A DNA stretch of 64,000 nt, from the NCBI GenBank assembly GCA_038562555.1, contig JBCFBK010000011.1, positions 50,625 through 114,624 on the forward strand, written 5' to 3'. A program made the position numbers and the translations under genes. Under the pieces are notes generated by a model, which was not told the origin of the DNA, made no database searches, and worked only from the letters and a program-made list of their open reading frames with translations. The first letter of the stretch is position 1; the number at the start of each line of letters is the position of its first letter. The stretch comes from JBCFBK01 sp038562555. GTDB taxonomy: Bacteria > Bacteroidota > Bacteroidia > Bacteroidales > Prolixibacteraceae. This document shows, one piece after another, positions 8,826 to 17,255 of the stretch.

Positions 8826-9110
8826 ATGAATGAAAAATTAATAGAAAAAAAGCTGCGTGAATCCGTCAAAAAATTAGGCGGTTTAGCCCTGAAATTTTCG
8901 TCGATGACTTACACGGGAATGCCCGATCGGATCGTCTTAATGCCGGGTGCCCGTGTAAGCTTCGCGGAGATCAAGACGACGGGTAAAAAGCCTTCTCCCA
9001 GACAACGAATTGTTATTACATTGCTTAGACGGTTAGGGTTTAAAGTAGGGCTACTGGACAGCCAGGAAAGCCTTGATAAATTTTTGGAGGAAATCGAAAA
9101 TGAGATATAA
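8826..9110 (+). CDS. VRR-NUC domain nuclease
   Basis: A 94-residue stand-alone VRR-NUC protein. It has the PD-(D/E)XK core GMPDRIVLMPG (D34) and FAEIKTTGKKPSPRQ (E48, K50, Q60), as in phage-encoded members of this family, which often act on branched or flap DNA. ATG 8826 is preferred to the GTG at 8799, which lies inside the GTAAC repeats. It overlaps the helicase gene start by 11 nt. Pairing VRR-NUC with a SNF2-type helicase is common in phage genomes. Confidence 0.85.
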   Translation: MNEKLIEKKLRESVKKLGGLALKFSSMTYTGMPDRIVLMPGARVSFAEIKTTGKKPSPRQRIVITLLRRLGFKVGLLDSQESLDKFLEEIENEI

Positions 9111-10479
9111 TCCCTGGCCCTATCAGGACCACGCAACGCAACATATCATCGAGAATAGCGCGGCTGGATTATTCATGGATATGGGTCTTGGGAAAACTGT
9201 GTCTACTTTGACCGCTGTGAACCAACTCATGTATGATGATCTGGAGGTTAGCAAGGTTCTTGTGATCGCGCCTAAGCGCGTAGCGGAGGACACGTGGATA
9301 ACAGAGGCGGCGAAGTGGGACCACCTGAGGCATCTCCGGGTATCTGTGGTATTAGGCACTGAGCGGCAGCGTAAGGAGGCTCTGAAAGCTAAAGCGGACA
9401 TCTATGTTATCAATCGGGAGAATGTGGCGTGGCTGGTCAGTCTGTATCAATCCGCTTTCCCGTTTGACATGATTGTCATAGACGAATTATCCAGTTTCAA
9501 GTCTTCGAAGGCTATACGTTTCCGGACGCTGAAAATGGTCAGGCCTAAGGTTAAGCGGATCGTCGGTCTTACGGGAACGCCGGCGCCGAACGGACTGATC
9601 GATCTGTGGCCGCAATTGTATCTGCTTGATATGGGAGAGCGTCTCGGGAAGACGATCACCCGATACCGGGAAACCTATTTCACGCCGGGAAGGCGTAACG
9701 GACAGATTGTATACGATTACAAACTCAGATCGGAGAGTGAACAGGCGATTTATGACCGGATCGGGGATATCTGTATTTCCATGAAGGCAAAGGATTATCT
9801 GCAACTCCCGGAGCGGATCAACCGGACAGTATCAATCAACCTTGACGTGGAGTCGATGAAAAAATATGTCGAGTTTGAGAAAGAGCAGATCCTGTCGCTC
9901 GAAGGCTCTGAGGACATATCGGCAGTCAACGCAGCGGCATTGACAAACAAATTGTTGCAGTACGCCAACGGGGCCATATACGATGCAAACAAAGACTGGC
10001 ATTCCGTACACCAGGCTAAGCTTGACGCATTGGAGGAGATCGTGGATACGGCTAACGGGCAGCCGGTGTTGGTGTTTTATTCCTACAAGCACGATCTGGA
10101 GCGGATCAAGAAGCGGTTGAAGGCCTACAAACCCCGAACCCTTGAAAGCCGGCAGGATATACAAGACTGGAACGAAGGTAAGATACAGGTCCTGCTTTGC
10201 CACCCGGCCAGTGCCGGGCATGGGCTGAACCTGCAAGCGGGCGGCAATATAATCGTCTGGTTTGGCCTTACCTGGTCCCTTGAACTCTACCAACAGGCCA
10301 ATGCCCGTTTAGACCGGCAGGGGCAGGTTAAACCCGTTATTGTCCACCATCTGGTTGTGAACGGCACAATGGACGAGGACGTCATGAAGGCAATAGATCG
10401 TAAGGCAGTCGGGCAGGACGCCCTGATGGATGCCGTCAAGGTCCGGTACCTGAAATACAGAAAAAGCGCAGCAGCTTAA
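9100..10479 (+). CDS. SNF2-family DEAD-like helicase
   Basis: A 459-residue superfamily-2 helicase of the compact phage SNF2 type. Walker A is MDMGLGKT at residues 26-33 and motif II is IVIDELSSFKS. GLTGTPAPNGLIDLWPQLYLLD is motif III and its surroundings, and the HPASAGHGLNLQ and ARLDRQGQ motifs form helicase lobe 2. The start at 9100 is set by the ribosome-binding site TTGGAGG (9084-9090) and overlaps the VRR-NUC stop. It is probably used in phage replication or recombination together with the adjacent nuclease. Confidence 0.9.
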   Translation: MRYNPWPYQDHATQHIIENSAAGLFMDMGLGKTVSTLTAVNQLMYDDLEVSKVLVIAPKRVAEDTWITEAAKWDHLRHLRVSVVLGTERQRKEALKAKADIYVINRENVAWLVSLYQSAFPFDMIVIDELSSFKSSKAIRFRTLKMVRPKVKRIVGLTGTPAPNGLIDLWPQLYLLDMGERLGKTITRYRETYFTPGRRNGQIVYDYKLRSESEQAIYDRIGDICISMKAKDYLQLPERINRTVSINLDVESMKKYVEFEKEQILSLEGSEDISAVNAAALTNKLLQYANGAIYDANKDWHSVHQAKLDALEEIVDTANGQPVLVFYSYKHDLERIKKRLKAYKPRTLESRQDIQDWNEGKIQVLLCHPASAGHGLNLQAGGNIIVWFGLTWSLELYQQANARLDRQGQVKPVIVHHLVVNGTMDEDVMKAIDRKAVGQDALMDAVKVRYLKYRKSAAA

Positions 10480-10500
10480 AACCAATTAAATCAAAAACTT

Positions 10501-10656
10501 ATGATTAAAGATAATTTTATGGATGATGACAGCAAAAAACTGGACATCCTTATGCGTATATTCCACAACGTGTCTCTTAAGGACCTGCGGGAGATCGAGA
10601 AAAGCCTATTGCCAAAGAAGCGGAAAAAGGTGGCGCCTGTTAAGACACAGACTTAA
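10501..10656 (+). CDS. small basic phage protein
   Basis: A 51-residue ORF with ATG at 10501, 21 nt after the helicase gene, and TAA at 10654-10656. It is acidic at the start and very lysine-rich at the end (LPKKRKKVAPVK). It is the last gene before the minisatellite. No family recognised. The ATG, operon position and charge pattern support it. Confidence 0.5.
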   Translation: MIKDNFMDDDSKKLDILMRIFHNVSLKDLREIEKSLLPKKRKKVAPVKTQT

Positions 10657-10663
10657 AAGGCTT

Positions 10664-10761
10664 GGGGTATCTGTGGTATCTGGGGTATCTGGGGTATCTG
10701 GGGTATCTGGGGTATCTGGGGTATCTGGGGTATCTGGGGTATCTGGGTATTTGGGGTATCT
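10664..10761 (+). repeat. 9-bp tandem repeat (GGGGTATCT x 11)
   Basis: Eleven head-to-tail units of GGGGTATCT. Nine are exact; the second has one substitution (GTGGTATCT) and the tenth is degenerate and one base short. A 9-bp unit keeps all three reading frames open (GVS, GYL or GIW repeats), which creates a spurious ORF across the region. It lies between the replication operon and the regulatory genes. The strand is strongly G-rich on + and C-poor. A slippage-generated minisatellite is likely; any function is unknown. The rest of 10,657-10,967 holds only the promoter and operator described separately. Confidence 0.9.
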
Positions 10762-10879
10762 GAGCATGAATAGCAGTGTCAGTGGGCGTCATTAAGGGAG
10801 TGAGTTGCAACCAAGGATCGACGCTATAAGGGCTGATATTGCTGAGCTTTTGAAATAATTTGAAAATATTTTGAAAAAA

Positions 10880-10930
10880 CTTGTATCAAAGTTTGGTACA
10901 TTCAAATATAGTACGTATATTTGATACAAG
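10880..10930. promoter_or_regulatory. inverted-repeat operator pair flanking promoter
   Basis: CTTGTATCAAA at 10880-10890 and its exact reverse complement TTTGATACAAG at 10920-10930 form an 11-bp perfect inverted repeat with 29 bp between the arms. The right arm overlaps the predicted -7 element and the left arm sits just before the -33 element. The layout is that of an operator for a dimeric repressor, plausibly the HTH protein encoded at 11180-11530. Confidence 0.65.
10892..10923 (+). promoter_or_regulatory. Bacteroidetes-type promoter
   Basis: TTTG at 10892-10895, a 20-nt spacer, then TATATTTG at 10916-10923: an exact match to the Bacteroidetes primary-sigma consensus TTTG-N19-21-TAnnTTTG. 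It would start transcription near 10930, upstream of the two small genes at 10968 and 11180. Confidence 0.75.
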
Positions 10931-10967
10931 AAACAGCAACGAAGCTGAATCACTAAAAAATCAGATC

Positions 10968-11177
10968 ATGACAACTATCATCGAATGTGCTGAAATCATC
11001 AACAAAGAATTCGCCGGATGTTTTGCTTTTGTAGAAGGCCGAGATATTGAAGTAACCGTGAGGGGTAAAAAATCAGACAAGGTTTATATTTCAAACGGAG
11101 AAGTACGATACAAAGGCAATTGCGCAACTGTAGCGGGACAGATTGCTGAAAGGTTTAATCTTGTTAAAAACTTTTAA
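10968..11177 (+). CDS. small phage protein, unknown function
   Basis: A 69-residue protein from ATG 10968. An upstream in-frame start at 10881 would lie inside the promoter and operator and is rejected. It is the first gene behind the operator-flanked promoter and is 2 nt from the HTH gene, so the two form a small operon. No recognised domain. Toxin-antitoxin membership was considered because of the layout, but nothing in the sequence matches a toxin family. Confidence 0.6.
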   Translation: MTTIIECAEIINKEFAGCFAFVEGRDIEVTVRGKKSDKVYISNGEVRYKGNCATVAGQIAERFNLVKNF

Positions 11178-11179
11178 CT

Positions 11180-11530
11180 ATGACACTTGAAAGTTATAAA
11201 GCCGCTTACGTAGCGGCTTCTTCGTCGAAGCAAAAGGCAAAGCTGTTGAATAAGGCAATGCTTAATCTGTCAAAATCAGACAGTGAAGCCTTCATAAAAT
11301 GGCAGACTGAAAAATCTAAAGAACAAGATGTAGCGGATTTCGAAGCTACCTATCTTGACGAAGTAAAAGCTTTTTTGAAAGATCGCCCTCTTCTTACTCA
11401 AAGAGGCTTAAGCCTTGAAAGCGGCATATCTGAGAGCATGCTAGGTAAGATACTAAGAGGTGAAAGAAGCATGACAGCAGAGGTGGCAGCTAAGCTTGAA
11501 CCGGTCCTGAGAAAGTACGGGTTTTTGTAA
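11180..11530 (+). CDS. small HTH (XRE-like) DNA-binding protein
   Basis: A 116-residue protein. The C-terminal half, residues about 68-115, reads as a helix-turn-helix of the XRE kind (LTQRGLSLESGIS, then SMLGKILRGERSMT). The N-terminal half is helical and lysine-rich. It follows the 69-residue gene by 2 nt under the operator-flanked promoter, so autoregulation is likely. It ends 52 nt before the nested inverted repeats in front of the terminase, which makes it one candidate regulator of those sites. Confidence 0.65.
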   Translation: MTLESYKAAYVAASSSKQKAKLLNKAMLNLSKSDSEAFIKWQTEKSKEQDVADFEATYLDEVKAFLKDRPLLTQRGLSLESGISESMLGKILRGERSMTAEVAAKLEPVLRKYGFL

Positions 11531-11581
11531 CTTTTCAAACAGTCGTAAACCATTAATCCTTAATTAATTCACACGCACAGT

Positions 11582-11672
11582 ACTACTTTTTTGCAATTTT
11601 TATTTACCTGAAAGTGTTTATATTACAAACATTTTCAGGTATTTTTGTTTATTGACGTTTCAAAAAAGTAGT
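11582..11672. promoter_or_regulatory. nested inverted repeats upstream of terminase; late-promoter region
   Basis: The outer arms are ACTACTTTTTTG (11582-11593) and its perfect complement CAAAAAAGTAGT (11661-11672). The inner arms are ACCTGAAAGTGTT (11606-11618) and AACATTTTCAGGT (11628-11640), matching at 12 of 13 positions. The inner dyad contains copy 1 of the 21-bp element found upstream of the capsid and lysis modules. A -7-like TATTTTTG lies at 11640-11647. This 147-bp gap holds no gene; it is a strong candidate for the late promoter or packaging signal. Confidence 0.6.
11612..11632 (+). promoter_or_regulatory. late-gene palindrome, copy 1
   Basis: AAGTGTTT, then 7 nt, then AAACA: copy 1 of the shared 21-bp dyad (18 of 21 identical to copy 2). 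It lies 7 nt before TATTTTTG (11640-11647), 45 nt upstream of the terminase small-subunit ATG. Confidence 0.6.
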
Positions 11673-11677
11673 GCAAT

Positions 11678-12265
11678 ATGGCAACAAAGCAAGAACAAAA
11701 AGACCAGGTAAAGCTTACTGCGAAGCAGGAGCGGTTCTGCTATGAATACTGCATCGACTTCAACGCGACCAGGGCGGCAGCGGCTGCCGGATATTCCAAA
11801 AAAACAGCGTTCACCATTGGCTGTGAGAACCTTAAGAAACCTTATATAAAAACCCGAATTGAGGAAATGCAGAAAAACCTTGCTGAAACAGCAGGGCTTT
11901 CAGCCCTCAGGATCTTGAAAGAACACCAAAAGATCGCTTTCTCCGATGCAGGGCAACTGCGCTCCGGCTGGATCACTTTGAAGGAGTTCGAGAGCCTTAC
12001 ACCCGATCAAAAAGCTTGTATTCAGGAAGTTAGCACTAAAGTTATTAAACAGAACGTTGGTACCCGCGAGGAGCCTATTATCGCTGATGTTGAGTACATT
12101 AAGATCAAAATGTATGACAAGCAAAAGAGCCTTGACAGCATTAACCGCATGCTGGGCTATGACGCGCCCGTCAAGGTGGAGGCAAACGTGAACGTCAATC
12201 CTTTCTCCGAGTTAATGAAACGCGTAGCTGAACGAAAGAATGATAATCCCGAAACAGATAGTTGA
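11678..12265 (+). CDS. terminase small subunit
   Basis: A 195-residue Terminase_2-family protein. After a lysine-rich start comes the typical LTAKQERFCYEYC...NATRAAAAAGYSKKTA DNA-binding helix-turn-helix, then GCENLKKPYIKTRIEE. It recognises the packaging site and recruits the large subunit. It is the first gene of the packaging and head module, and its end overlaps the large-subunit start by 26 nt. Confidence 0.9.
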   Translation: MATKQEQKDQVKLTAKQERFCYEYCIDFNATRAAAAAGYSKKTAFTIGCENLKKPYIKTRIEEMQKNLAETAGLSALRILKEHQKIAFSDAGQLRSGWITLKEFESLTPDQKACIQEVSTKVIKQNVGTREEPIIADVEYIKIKMYDKQKSLDSINRMLGYDAPVKVEANVNVNPFSELMKRVAERKNDNPETDS

Positions 12266-13778
12266 AATATGGCAGGACTGGCAGCAGGACTGGTGTCTGG
12301 CAGCTAAAGAGCTGCTGGGGGCTAATCTTGACCCTGAACAGCAAGAGATCCTCCGATCCGTTCAGCATAATAAGATGACCTCTGTTGCATCCGGGACCGC
12401 AAGAGGAAAGGATTATGTTGCCGCTGTAGCGGCTATTTTGTTCCTGTATCTCACTCCTGAGTTCGATACGGACGGTAACCTGGTCGCAAACACGAAAGTG
12501 GCGCTAACGGCTCCTACGGGCCGTCAGGTGGATAATATCATGTACCCGGAGATCAAGAGACTGTTCAATTACGCGAAAAAGGTGTTTCCCATACTCGCGG
12601 GCCGTACCGTCGCGAGCGACATACGAACTGAGTTCGAGGAGTGGTTCCTGACAGGTTTCAAGGCAGACGAGTACAACCATGAAGCCTGGTCGGGCTTTCA
12701 CGCAGTCAATACGATGTTCGTTGTCACAGAGGCCTCTGGTATATCGGATAACACCTTTGCAGCTATTGAAGGCAACCTGCAAGGCAACAGCCGCATTCTG
12801 CTTGTGTTTAACCCGAATGTGACAACGGGCTATGCCGCAAAGACCCAGAAAAGCCAGCGCTGGCAGCGGTTCAGGCTTAACAGCCTGACAGCGCCCAACG
12901 TCACCAAACGAAAGATCATAATTCCCGGACAGGTTGACTACGACTGGGTGGCTGACAAACTGGACAATTGGTGTACGAAGATCACCCGGGACGAGATCAA
13001 AGAAGAATTTGACGATTTTCAGTTTGAGGGGCAGTGGTACCGTCCGGAAGACATGTTCCGGATCAAGGTATTGGGCAAATTTCCGAAGATCGACGAGGAC
13101 GTGCTGATCCCGCAATTCTGGATTGAACAGGCGCAGGAGCGCTGGCGGGATAATTACGATCTGACAGGCAGACCGCTCAGGATCGGTGCCGATGTGGCCG
13201 GTATGGGCCGGGACAATACGGTCCGCTGCTATCGTTATGACAACTACGTCAAGCGGTTCAAAAAACATAACTCAGGCGGAACGGCTGATCACATGAAGGT
13301 AGCCGGTATGCTGAAGCACGATTTGGACAGCTATACGGACTCCGTCGCCATGATCGATACAATCGGAGAGGGCGCAGGTGTTTACTCGCGCCTGATCGAG
13401 CTGGGGATGGCTGGCAGGGCGATCAGTTGTAAGTACAGCGAAGCGGCGAAGCATAACGGCAAGGATCTCACAGACATGACAGGAGAGCGGAAGTTTGTCA
13501 ATATGCGGGCATGGCTGTTCTGGTGTGTGCGTGACTGGCTGGACCCGAAGCACAATACAGGCGCAATGCTGCCACCGGGTGACAGTTTTGTCGAGGAAGC
13601 GACAGAGATTAAGTTCCTCTTTCGGTCAGACGGTAAGATCATTATCGAGCCTAAGGACGACATTAAGAAGCGGCTGGGACGGTCCACCGACGAGTTTGAC
13701 GCACTTGCAAACACGTTCTACCCGGAACAGAAGATCATCGAAATAGACATAAGCAAACTTGAAGAAATGCTATACTAA
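12240..13778 (+). CDS. terminase large subunit
   Basis: A 512-residue packaging motor. The N-terminal ATPase has a variant Walker A (SGTARGKD, residues 51-58) and an adenine-binding region just before it (LDPEQQEILRSV). TEASGI serves in the Walker-B and catalytic-glutamate region. The C-terminal RNase-H-like nuclease begins with GADVAGMGRDN (D318). Length and order match phage TerL. It overlaps TerS, and the portal gene starts 1 nt after its stop. Confidence 0.9.
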   Translation: MIIPKQIVEIWQDWQQDWCLAAKELLGANLDPEQQEILRSVQHNKMTSVASGTARGKDYVAAVAAILFLYLTPEFDTDGNLVANTKVALTAPTGRQVDNIMYPEIKRLFNYAKKVFPILAGRTVASDIRTEFEEWFLTGFKADEYNHEAWSGFHAVNTMFVVTEASGISDNTFAAIEGNLQGNSRILLVFNPNVTTGYAAKTQKSQRWQRFRLNSLTAPNVTKRKIIIPGQVDYDWVADKLDNWCTKITRDEIKEEFDDFQFEGQWYRPEDMFRIKVLGKFPKIDEDVLIPQFWIEQAQERWRDNYDLTGRPLRIGADVAGMGRDNTVRCYRYDNYVKRFKKHNSGGTADHMKVAGMLKHDLDSYTDSVAMIDTIGEGAGVYSRLIELGMAGRAISCKYSEAAKHNGKDLTDMTGERKFVNMRAWLFWCVRDWLDPKHNTGAMLPPGDSFVEEATEIKFLFRSDGKIIIEPKDDIKKRLGRSTDEFDALANTFYPEQKIIEIDISKLEEMLY

Positions 13779-13779
13779 C

Positions 13780-15216
13780 ATGAAAACAATCAGAGAAATA
13801 ACAGATAAAGGCAGACCGGCTGATCAGGTTATCGCGGATCTGAAAAAGAAGAATATCGAAGTGCCTGCGTGGGGACTGCTGGAAAAAGAGTATGACCCTA
13901 AGAAGCACCCGATCAAGACTGATCCCCTGTTTCTTGACAAGGTCACGAAAGGCGGTATCACGAAGGTGTCAAAGATCACGCTGGGACTTCAACGGCTGGC
14001 TACGAACCGCATTACTGAACTCATGTATGGCATACCGGTTAAGCGGATCTACAAGACGGGAGAGGACGAGAACATGAAACGTGCAGCGGACATCATGGAG
14101 AAGATTTTTCAGAAAAACCGCATCGACGCGGTGAACCTGGATCGGGGCAAAAAACTGTTTTGTGCGTGTGAAGTCGTAACCTTGTGGTACGCCCAACTGC
14201 TCGAACAGGAACATAAGCTGTACGGAGAACCTACAAAGATCAAACTGCGCTGCAAGACGTACAGCCCGAAAGACGGTGACGCGCTCTATCCCCTGTTTGA
14301 CGAAAGCGACGACATGATCGCCCTTTCGATCGAGTACACACGCAAAGAAGGCAGTAAGACGATCCGGTACTTTGACACCTACTCAGCTGATCAGCATTTA
14401 CGCTGGGCAGACGGCGTCGAGGAAGTGCGGGAGGATATTGGTCTAATCGAGATAGCGGAGTCTGTTGAGAGCGGGGAGCCGGTCAGGACTATGAAGATCA
14501 AGGAGGGCCTTGGTAAGATCCCGGGTGTTTACATCTACAGACCCACACCGATCTGGGAGGACCAATCGGAGAACGTGTACGAGGCTGAGTACGCCTTATC
14601 CCGTCAAGGCAATTACATCAGGAAGAACAGCAAACCTATTTTTGGGGTGTTCTCTGACGGTAACGTCAAGTACGGAGGTGAAGATGACAAGGACGATCGT
14701 CTGATCGTGCAATACGGCAAGGACGATGACGCAAAGTACATCACGTGGGAGCAGGCTATTGACTCGCTGAAATTCTACAAGGAAACGTTGTTCGACTCGT
14801 TCTTCACGGAACTGCAGCTCCCGAACATTTCCTTTGACAAAATGATGTCCGAAGCAATGTCCGGGGAGAGTCGCAAATGGGTGTTTGTTGACGCGCAGAT
14901 GAAGGTTACGGACGAGGCCGGGAGCTGGCTTGAATTCTTCGATCGTGAGATCAACGTGGTGCGGGCGTGGATGAAGATTATGTACCCTGACCTGTCCGAC
15001 GCTATTGACGAACTGGACATCGAACTTAAGATCACGCCGTACTCCATCACGGATGAAAAGGAACTGATCGAGAACCTCACTACCGCAGCCGGAGGGGAGC
15101 CGATCCTGAGTCAGGAAGAAGCAGTCCGGCAGCTCGGCTATGTGGATGACGTGGAAGATGAGATTAAGCGGCTCAAAGCGCAATCCGCAAAAAACATATT
15201 TGAACCCGCTGAATAA
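13780..15216 (+). CDS. portal protein (SPP1 gp6-like)
   Basis: A 478-residue portal protein. ATG 13780 is preferred to a TTG at 13759 inside TerL. Features fitting the SPP1-gp6/DUF1073-type portals are the KVTKGGITKVSKITLGLQRLATNRITELMYG region, the long mixed beta wing, and the helical DSFFTELQLPNISFDKMMSEAMSG segment. It forms the dodecameric vertex that TerL docks on. Its stop overlaps the next ATG by one base. Confidence 0.85.
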   Translation: MKTIREITDKGRPADQVIADLKKKNIEVPAWGLLEKEYDPKKHPIKTDPLFLDKVTKGGITKVSKITLGLQRLATNRITELMYGIPVKRIYKTGEDENMKRAADIMEKIFQKNRIDAVNLDRGKKLFCACEVVTLWYAQLLEQEHKLYGEPTKIKLRCKTYSPKDGDALYPLFDESDDMIALSIEYTRKEGSKTIRYFDTYSADQHLRWADGVEEVREDIGLIEIAESVESGEPVRTMKIKEGLGKIPGVYIYRPTPIWEDQSENVYEAEYALSRQGNYIRKNSKPIFGVFSDGNVKYGGEDDKDDRLIVQYGKDDDAKYITWEQAIDSLKFYKETLFDSFFTELQLPNISFDKMMSEAMSGESRKWVFVDAQMKVTDEAGSWLEFFDREINVVRAWMKIMYPDLSDAIDELDIELKITPYSITDEKELIENLTTAAGGEPILSQEEAVRQLGYVDDVEDEIKRLKAQSAKNIFEPAE

Positions 15217-16838
15217 TGCCTCAGGAAATCAGCATCGAGTTTGGAAACTACGAAGCACAGCACCTGTCGAACATCGACCAGTATCAGGACGTAGTTGATC
15301 AGATTTATCAGGAGGCCGCAAGGGAAGCGGCTAAACTTGGTAAGTCCGTTAAAAACTTTGATGTGAAAAAGCCGTTTACCTTCGCAGACTACCCACAGAT
15401 TAAGGCACGGATAGATAAGCTGTTGAAGGATCTTTCCAAAGCAGTTACAAAGACAATCGAGCAGGCCACCTATGCAGAATGGCTTGCTGCCATGAAGAAT
15501 AACGACGATATCGTCGATAAGGTTTTTAGCAATACAAGCATTCCCAAGGTGCGGCTGGGGCAATATTACCAACAGAACCTCAAAGCTTACGACGCGTTTC
15601 AGGCACGGAAGATAAACGGATTCAGCCTGAGCGACCGGGTGTGGAACCTGACCGGCCAGTATCGGCAGGAACTTGAAATGGCAATCGATATCGGTTTGCT
15701 GGACGGACGGTCTGCTGCCAAACTCAGTCAGGACATAAGAGGCTACCTGAACGATCCTGACAAGCTTTTCCGACGTGTTCGCGATGCCAGAGGGCAGTTA
15801 CAACTTTCAAAAAATGCCCTCGCTTACCATCCCGGACAGGGTGTTTACCGGTCCTCTTACAAAAATGCTCTCAGGCTTGCACGTAACGAGCCGAACATGG
15901 CCTATAGGACCGCAGATTTCACGCGCTGGGGGCAGATCGACTTCATACTGGGCTACGAGGTCAAGCTGAGTAATGCACACCGCATTTACGATATCTGTGA
16001 CCTTCTACAAGGCCGGTACCCGAAAACCTTTAAGTTCGTCGGCTGGCATCCGCAATGTTTCTGCTTTGTGGTACCGATCCTGGCAAATCAGGAGGAGTTT
16101 TTGGCCTTTCAAAACAAGATCCTTGCAGGCGATGACGTGAGCAACTTTGCCTTTTCAGGAAAGATCGAGTGGTTACCTGGTAATTTTGTGAGCTGGGCAA
16201 AGGATAATTACAAGCGGGCCGCTGCTGCGAACCATACCCCTTACTTCATTTCGGACAACCTGCAAAAAGGCAATATTTATCAGTCTGCGCTAAGCTGGAA
16301 AGCAAACAGGGCGCAGGCCAGTATGAGCCTGTTGGAGAAAGAAGCGTATATCCGTAATAACAAGACCTTTGAAACCGCTGTTGCATTCGACCGTAACGGC
16401 ATAGCGCTGTTTGAGAAAGCAGGAGGGGCAACCTCTGTGCAATTCACCCCGGAGGAACTGGCGCCTTTGAAAGACTGCGTCTTCACGCACAATCACCCGA
16501 TCGGCTGGCGCTCTGCGGCTGATAAGATGGGAAGGATCGGTAATTCGTTCAGCCTTGCGGACGTGTCGCTGGCAATTCAGTACAACTTTGCGGAGATCCG
16601 GGCTGTAACTCCGAATTTCACGTTTTCGATGAAGCGTCCGGCAGGTGGATGGCCGGCACTGGCTCAGGCGCAGACTACCATGATCGACATACACGAAAAA
16701 CTGGTGAAGGACATGGCTTACCGGATCAGTCAGAATACGACTACAGTCGGTAAGGCACAGATCATTCACCAGCACAAGTTATGGCAGGAATTTGCCAAAC
16801 AGTTCAAACTCGAATACTCGAAATTTAAAGCGATTTAG
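15216..16838 (+). CDS. MuF-type minor head protein with C-terminal JAMM-like domain
   Basis: A 540-residue protein. Residues about 1-290 are a head-morphogenesis (SPP1 gp7/MuF) domain (QYRQELEMAIDIGLLDGRSAAKLSQDIRGYL; RSSYKNALRLARNE; GWHPQCFC). The C-terminal part has an H425-N-H427-P motif followed by S446..D449 (HxHP-x17-SxxD), the metal-binding pattern of JAB/JAMM peptidases such as RadC. MuF proteins are injected with the DNA and often carry variable C-terminal effectors, so this may act in the infected cell. A JAMM fold needs structural confirmation. The 3' end overlaps the oppositely oriented next gene by 14 nt. Confidence 0.75.
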   Translation: MPQEISIEFGNYEAQHLSNIDQYQDVVDQIYQEAAREAAKLGKSVKNFDVKKPFTFADYPQIKARIDKLLKDLSKAVTKTIEQATYAEWLAAMKNNDDIVDKVFSNTSIPKVRLGQYYQQNLKAYDAFQARKINGFSLSDRVWNLTGQYRQELEMAIDIGLLDGRSAAKLSQDIRGYLNDPDKLFRRVRDARGQLQLSKNALAYHPGQGVYRSSYKNALRLARNEPNMAYRTADFTRWGQIDFILGYEVKLSNAHRIYDICDLLQGRYPKTFKFVGWHPQCFCFVVPILANQEEFLAFQNKILAGDDVSNFAFSGKIEWLPGNFVSWAKDNYKRAAAANHTPYFISDNLQKGNIYQSALSWKANRAQASMSLLEKEAYIRNNKTFETAVAFDRNGIALFEKAGGATSVQFTPEELAPLKDCVFTHNHPIGWRSAADKMGRIGNSFSLADVSLAIQYNFAEIRAVTPNFTFSMKRPAGGWPALAQAQTTMIDIHEKLVKDMAYRISQNTTTVGKAQIIHQHKLWQEFAKQFKLEYSKFKAI

Positions 16839-17031
16839 GGCTGTACACGATGCTGTTTTCCTGACCTTTTTCAGGTGTCAGGTGCTTATCGTTTCCGGTT
16901 AAGATCCGCACCGGTATTCCGCCCGGGAACGCTTTACACGTGAAGTTAATCAGGTCAAAGCCTTGCCTGCACGTCTGGCAGGAGGCTTTGTAGGGGTTAA
17001 AAAACTGGTGTTTATCGTTTAGTTCTTCCAT
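16825..17031 (-). CDS. small cysteine-containing phage protein
   Basis: A 68-residue protein, last gene of the minus-strand cassette. CQTC at residues 18-21 plus a third cysteine (TCKAFPGGIPVRILTGNDKH) resembles a family of small phage proteins with a C-x2-C...C...FP.GIP pattern that may bind metal. It converges on and overlaps the MuF gene end by 14 nt, and its ATG lies just after the stop of the next upstream gene. Confidence 0.6.
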   Translation of the reverse strand: MEELNDKHQFFNPYKASCQTCRQGFDLINFTCKAFPGGIPVRILTGNDKHLTPEKGQENSIVYSPKSL

Positions 17032-17032
17032 G

Positions 17033-17254
17033 TTATTTGCTTCTTTGTTTCTGTGTTACTTCTTCAACTGAGATCCGGCATTTCTTGCCGTCATAGGGCC
17101 TCTCCTGTGTGATCCCTACGTTCCACAAGCGGCTGACCTTGCAGCCGACCTGATCAGGGGTGAACACGTCATAAATGGCGGAGAGGGACCCGAAATAGTA
17201 ATCACTCTTTCCGTTTATCGGCTCGCTAAATTCAACTTTGTAGACCTTCCGCAT
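17033..17254 (-). CDS. hypothetical phage protein (minus-strand cassette)
   Basis: A 73-residue protein with a basic C-terminus. ATG at 17254 lies 1 nt after the upstream gene's stop, and its own stop is 1 nt before the next ATG. Tight packing supports expression. No recognised family. Confidence 0.6.
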   Translation of the reverse strand: MRKVYKVEFSEPINGKSDYYFGSLSAIYDVFTPDQVGCKVSRLWNVGITQERPYDGKKCRISVEEVTQKQRSK

Positions 17255-17255
17255 A

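Noticed and set aside
10664..10761. CRISPR array
   Set aside because: Units are 9 bp and contiguous with no spacers; no cas genes in the window.
10523..10795. ORF with GVS repeats
   Set aside because: It is the translation of the 9-bp minisatellite plus a shadow of the 51-residue gene.
10968..11530. Toxin-antitoxin pair
   Set aside because: The layout fits, but neither protein matches a toxin family; called a regulatory operon instead.
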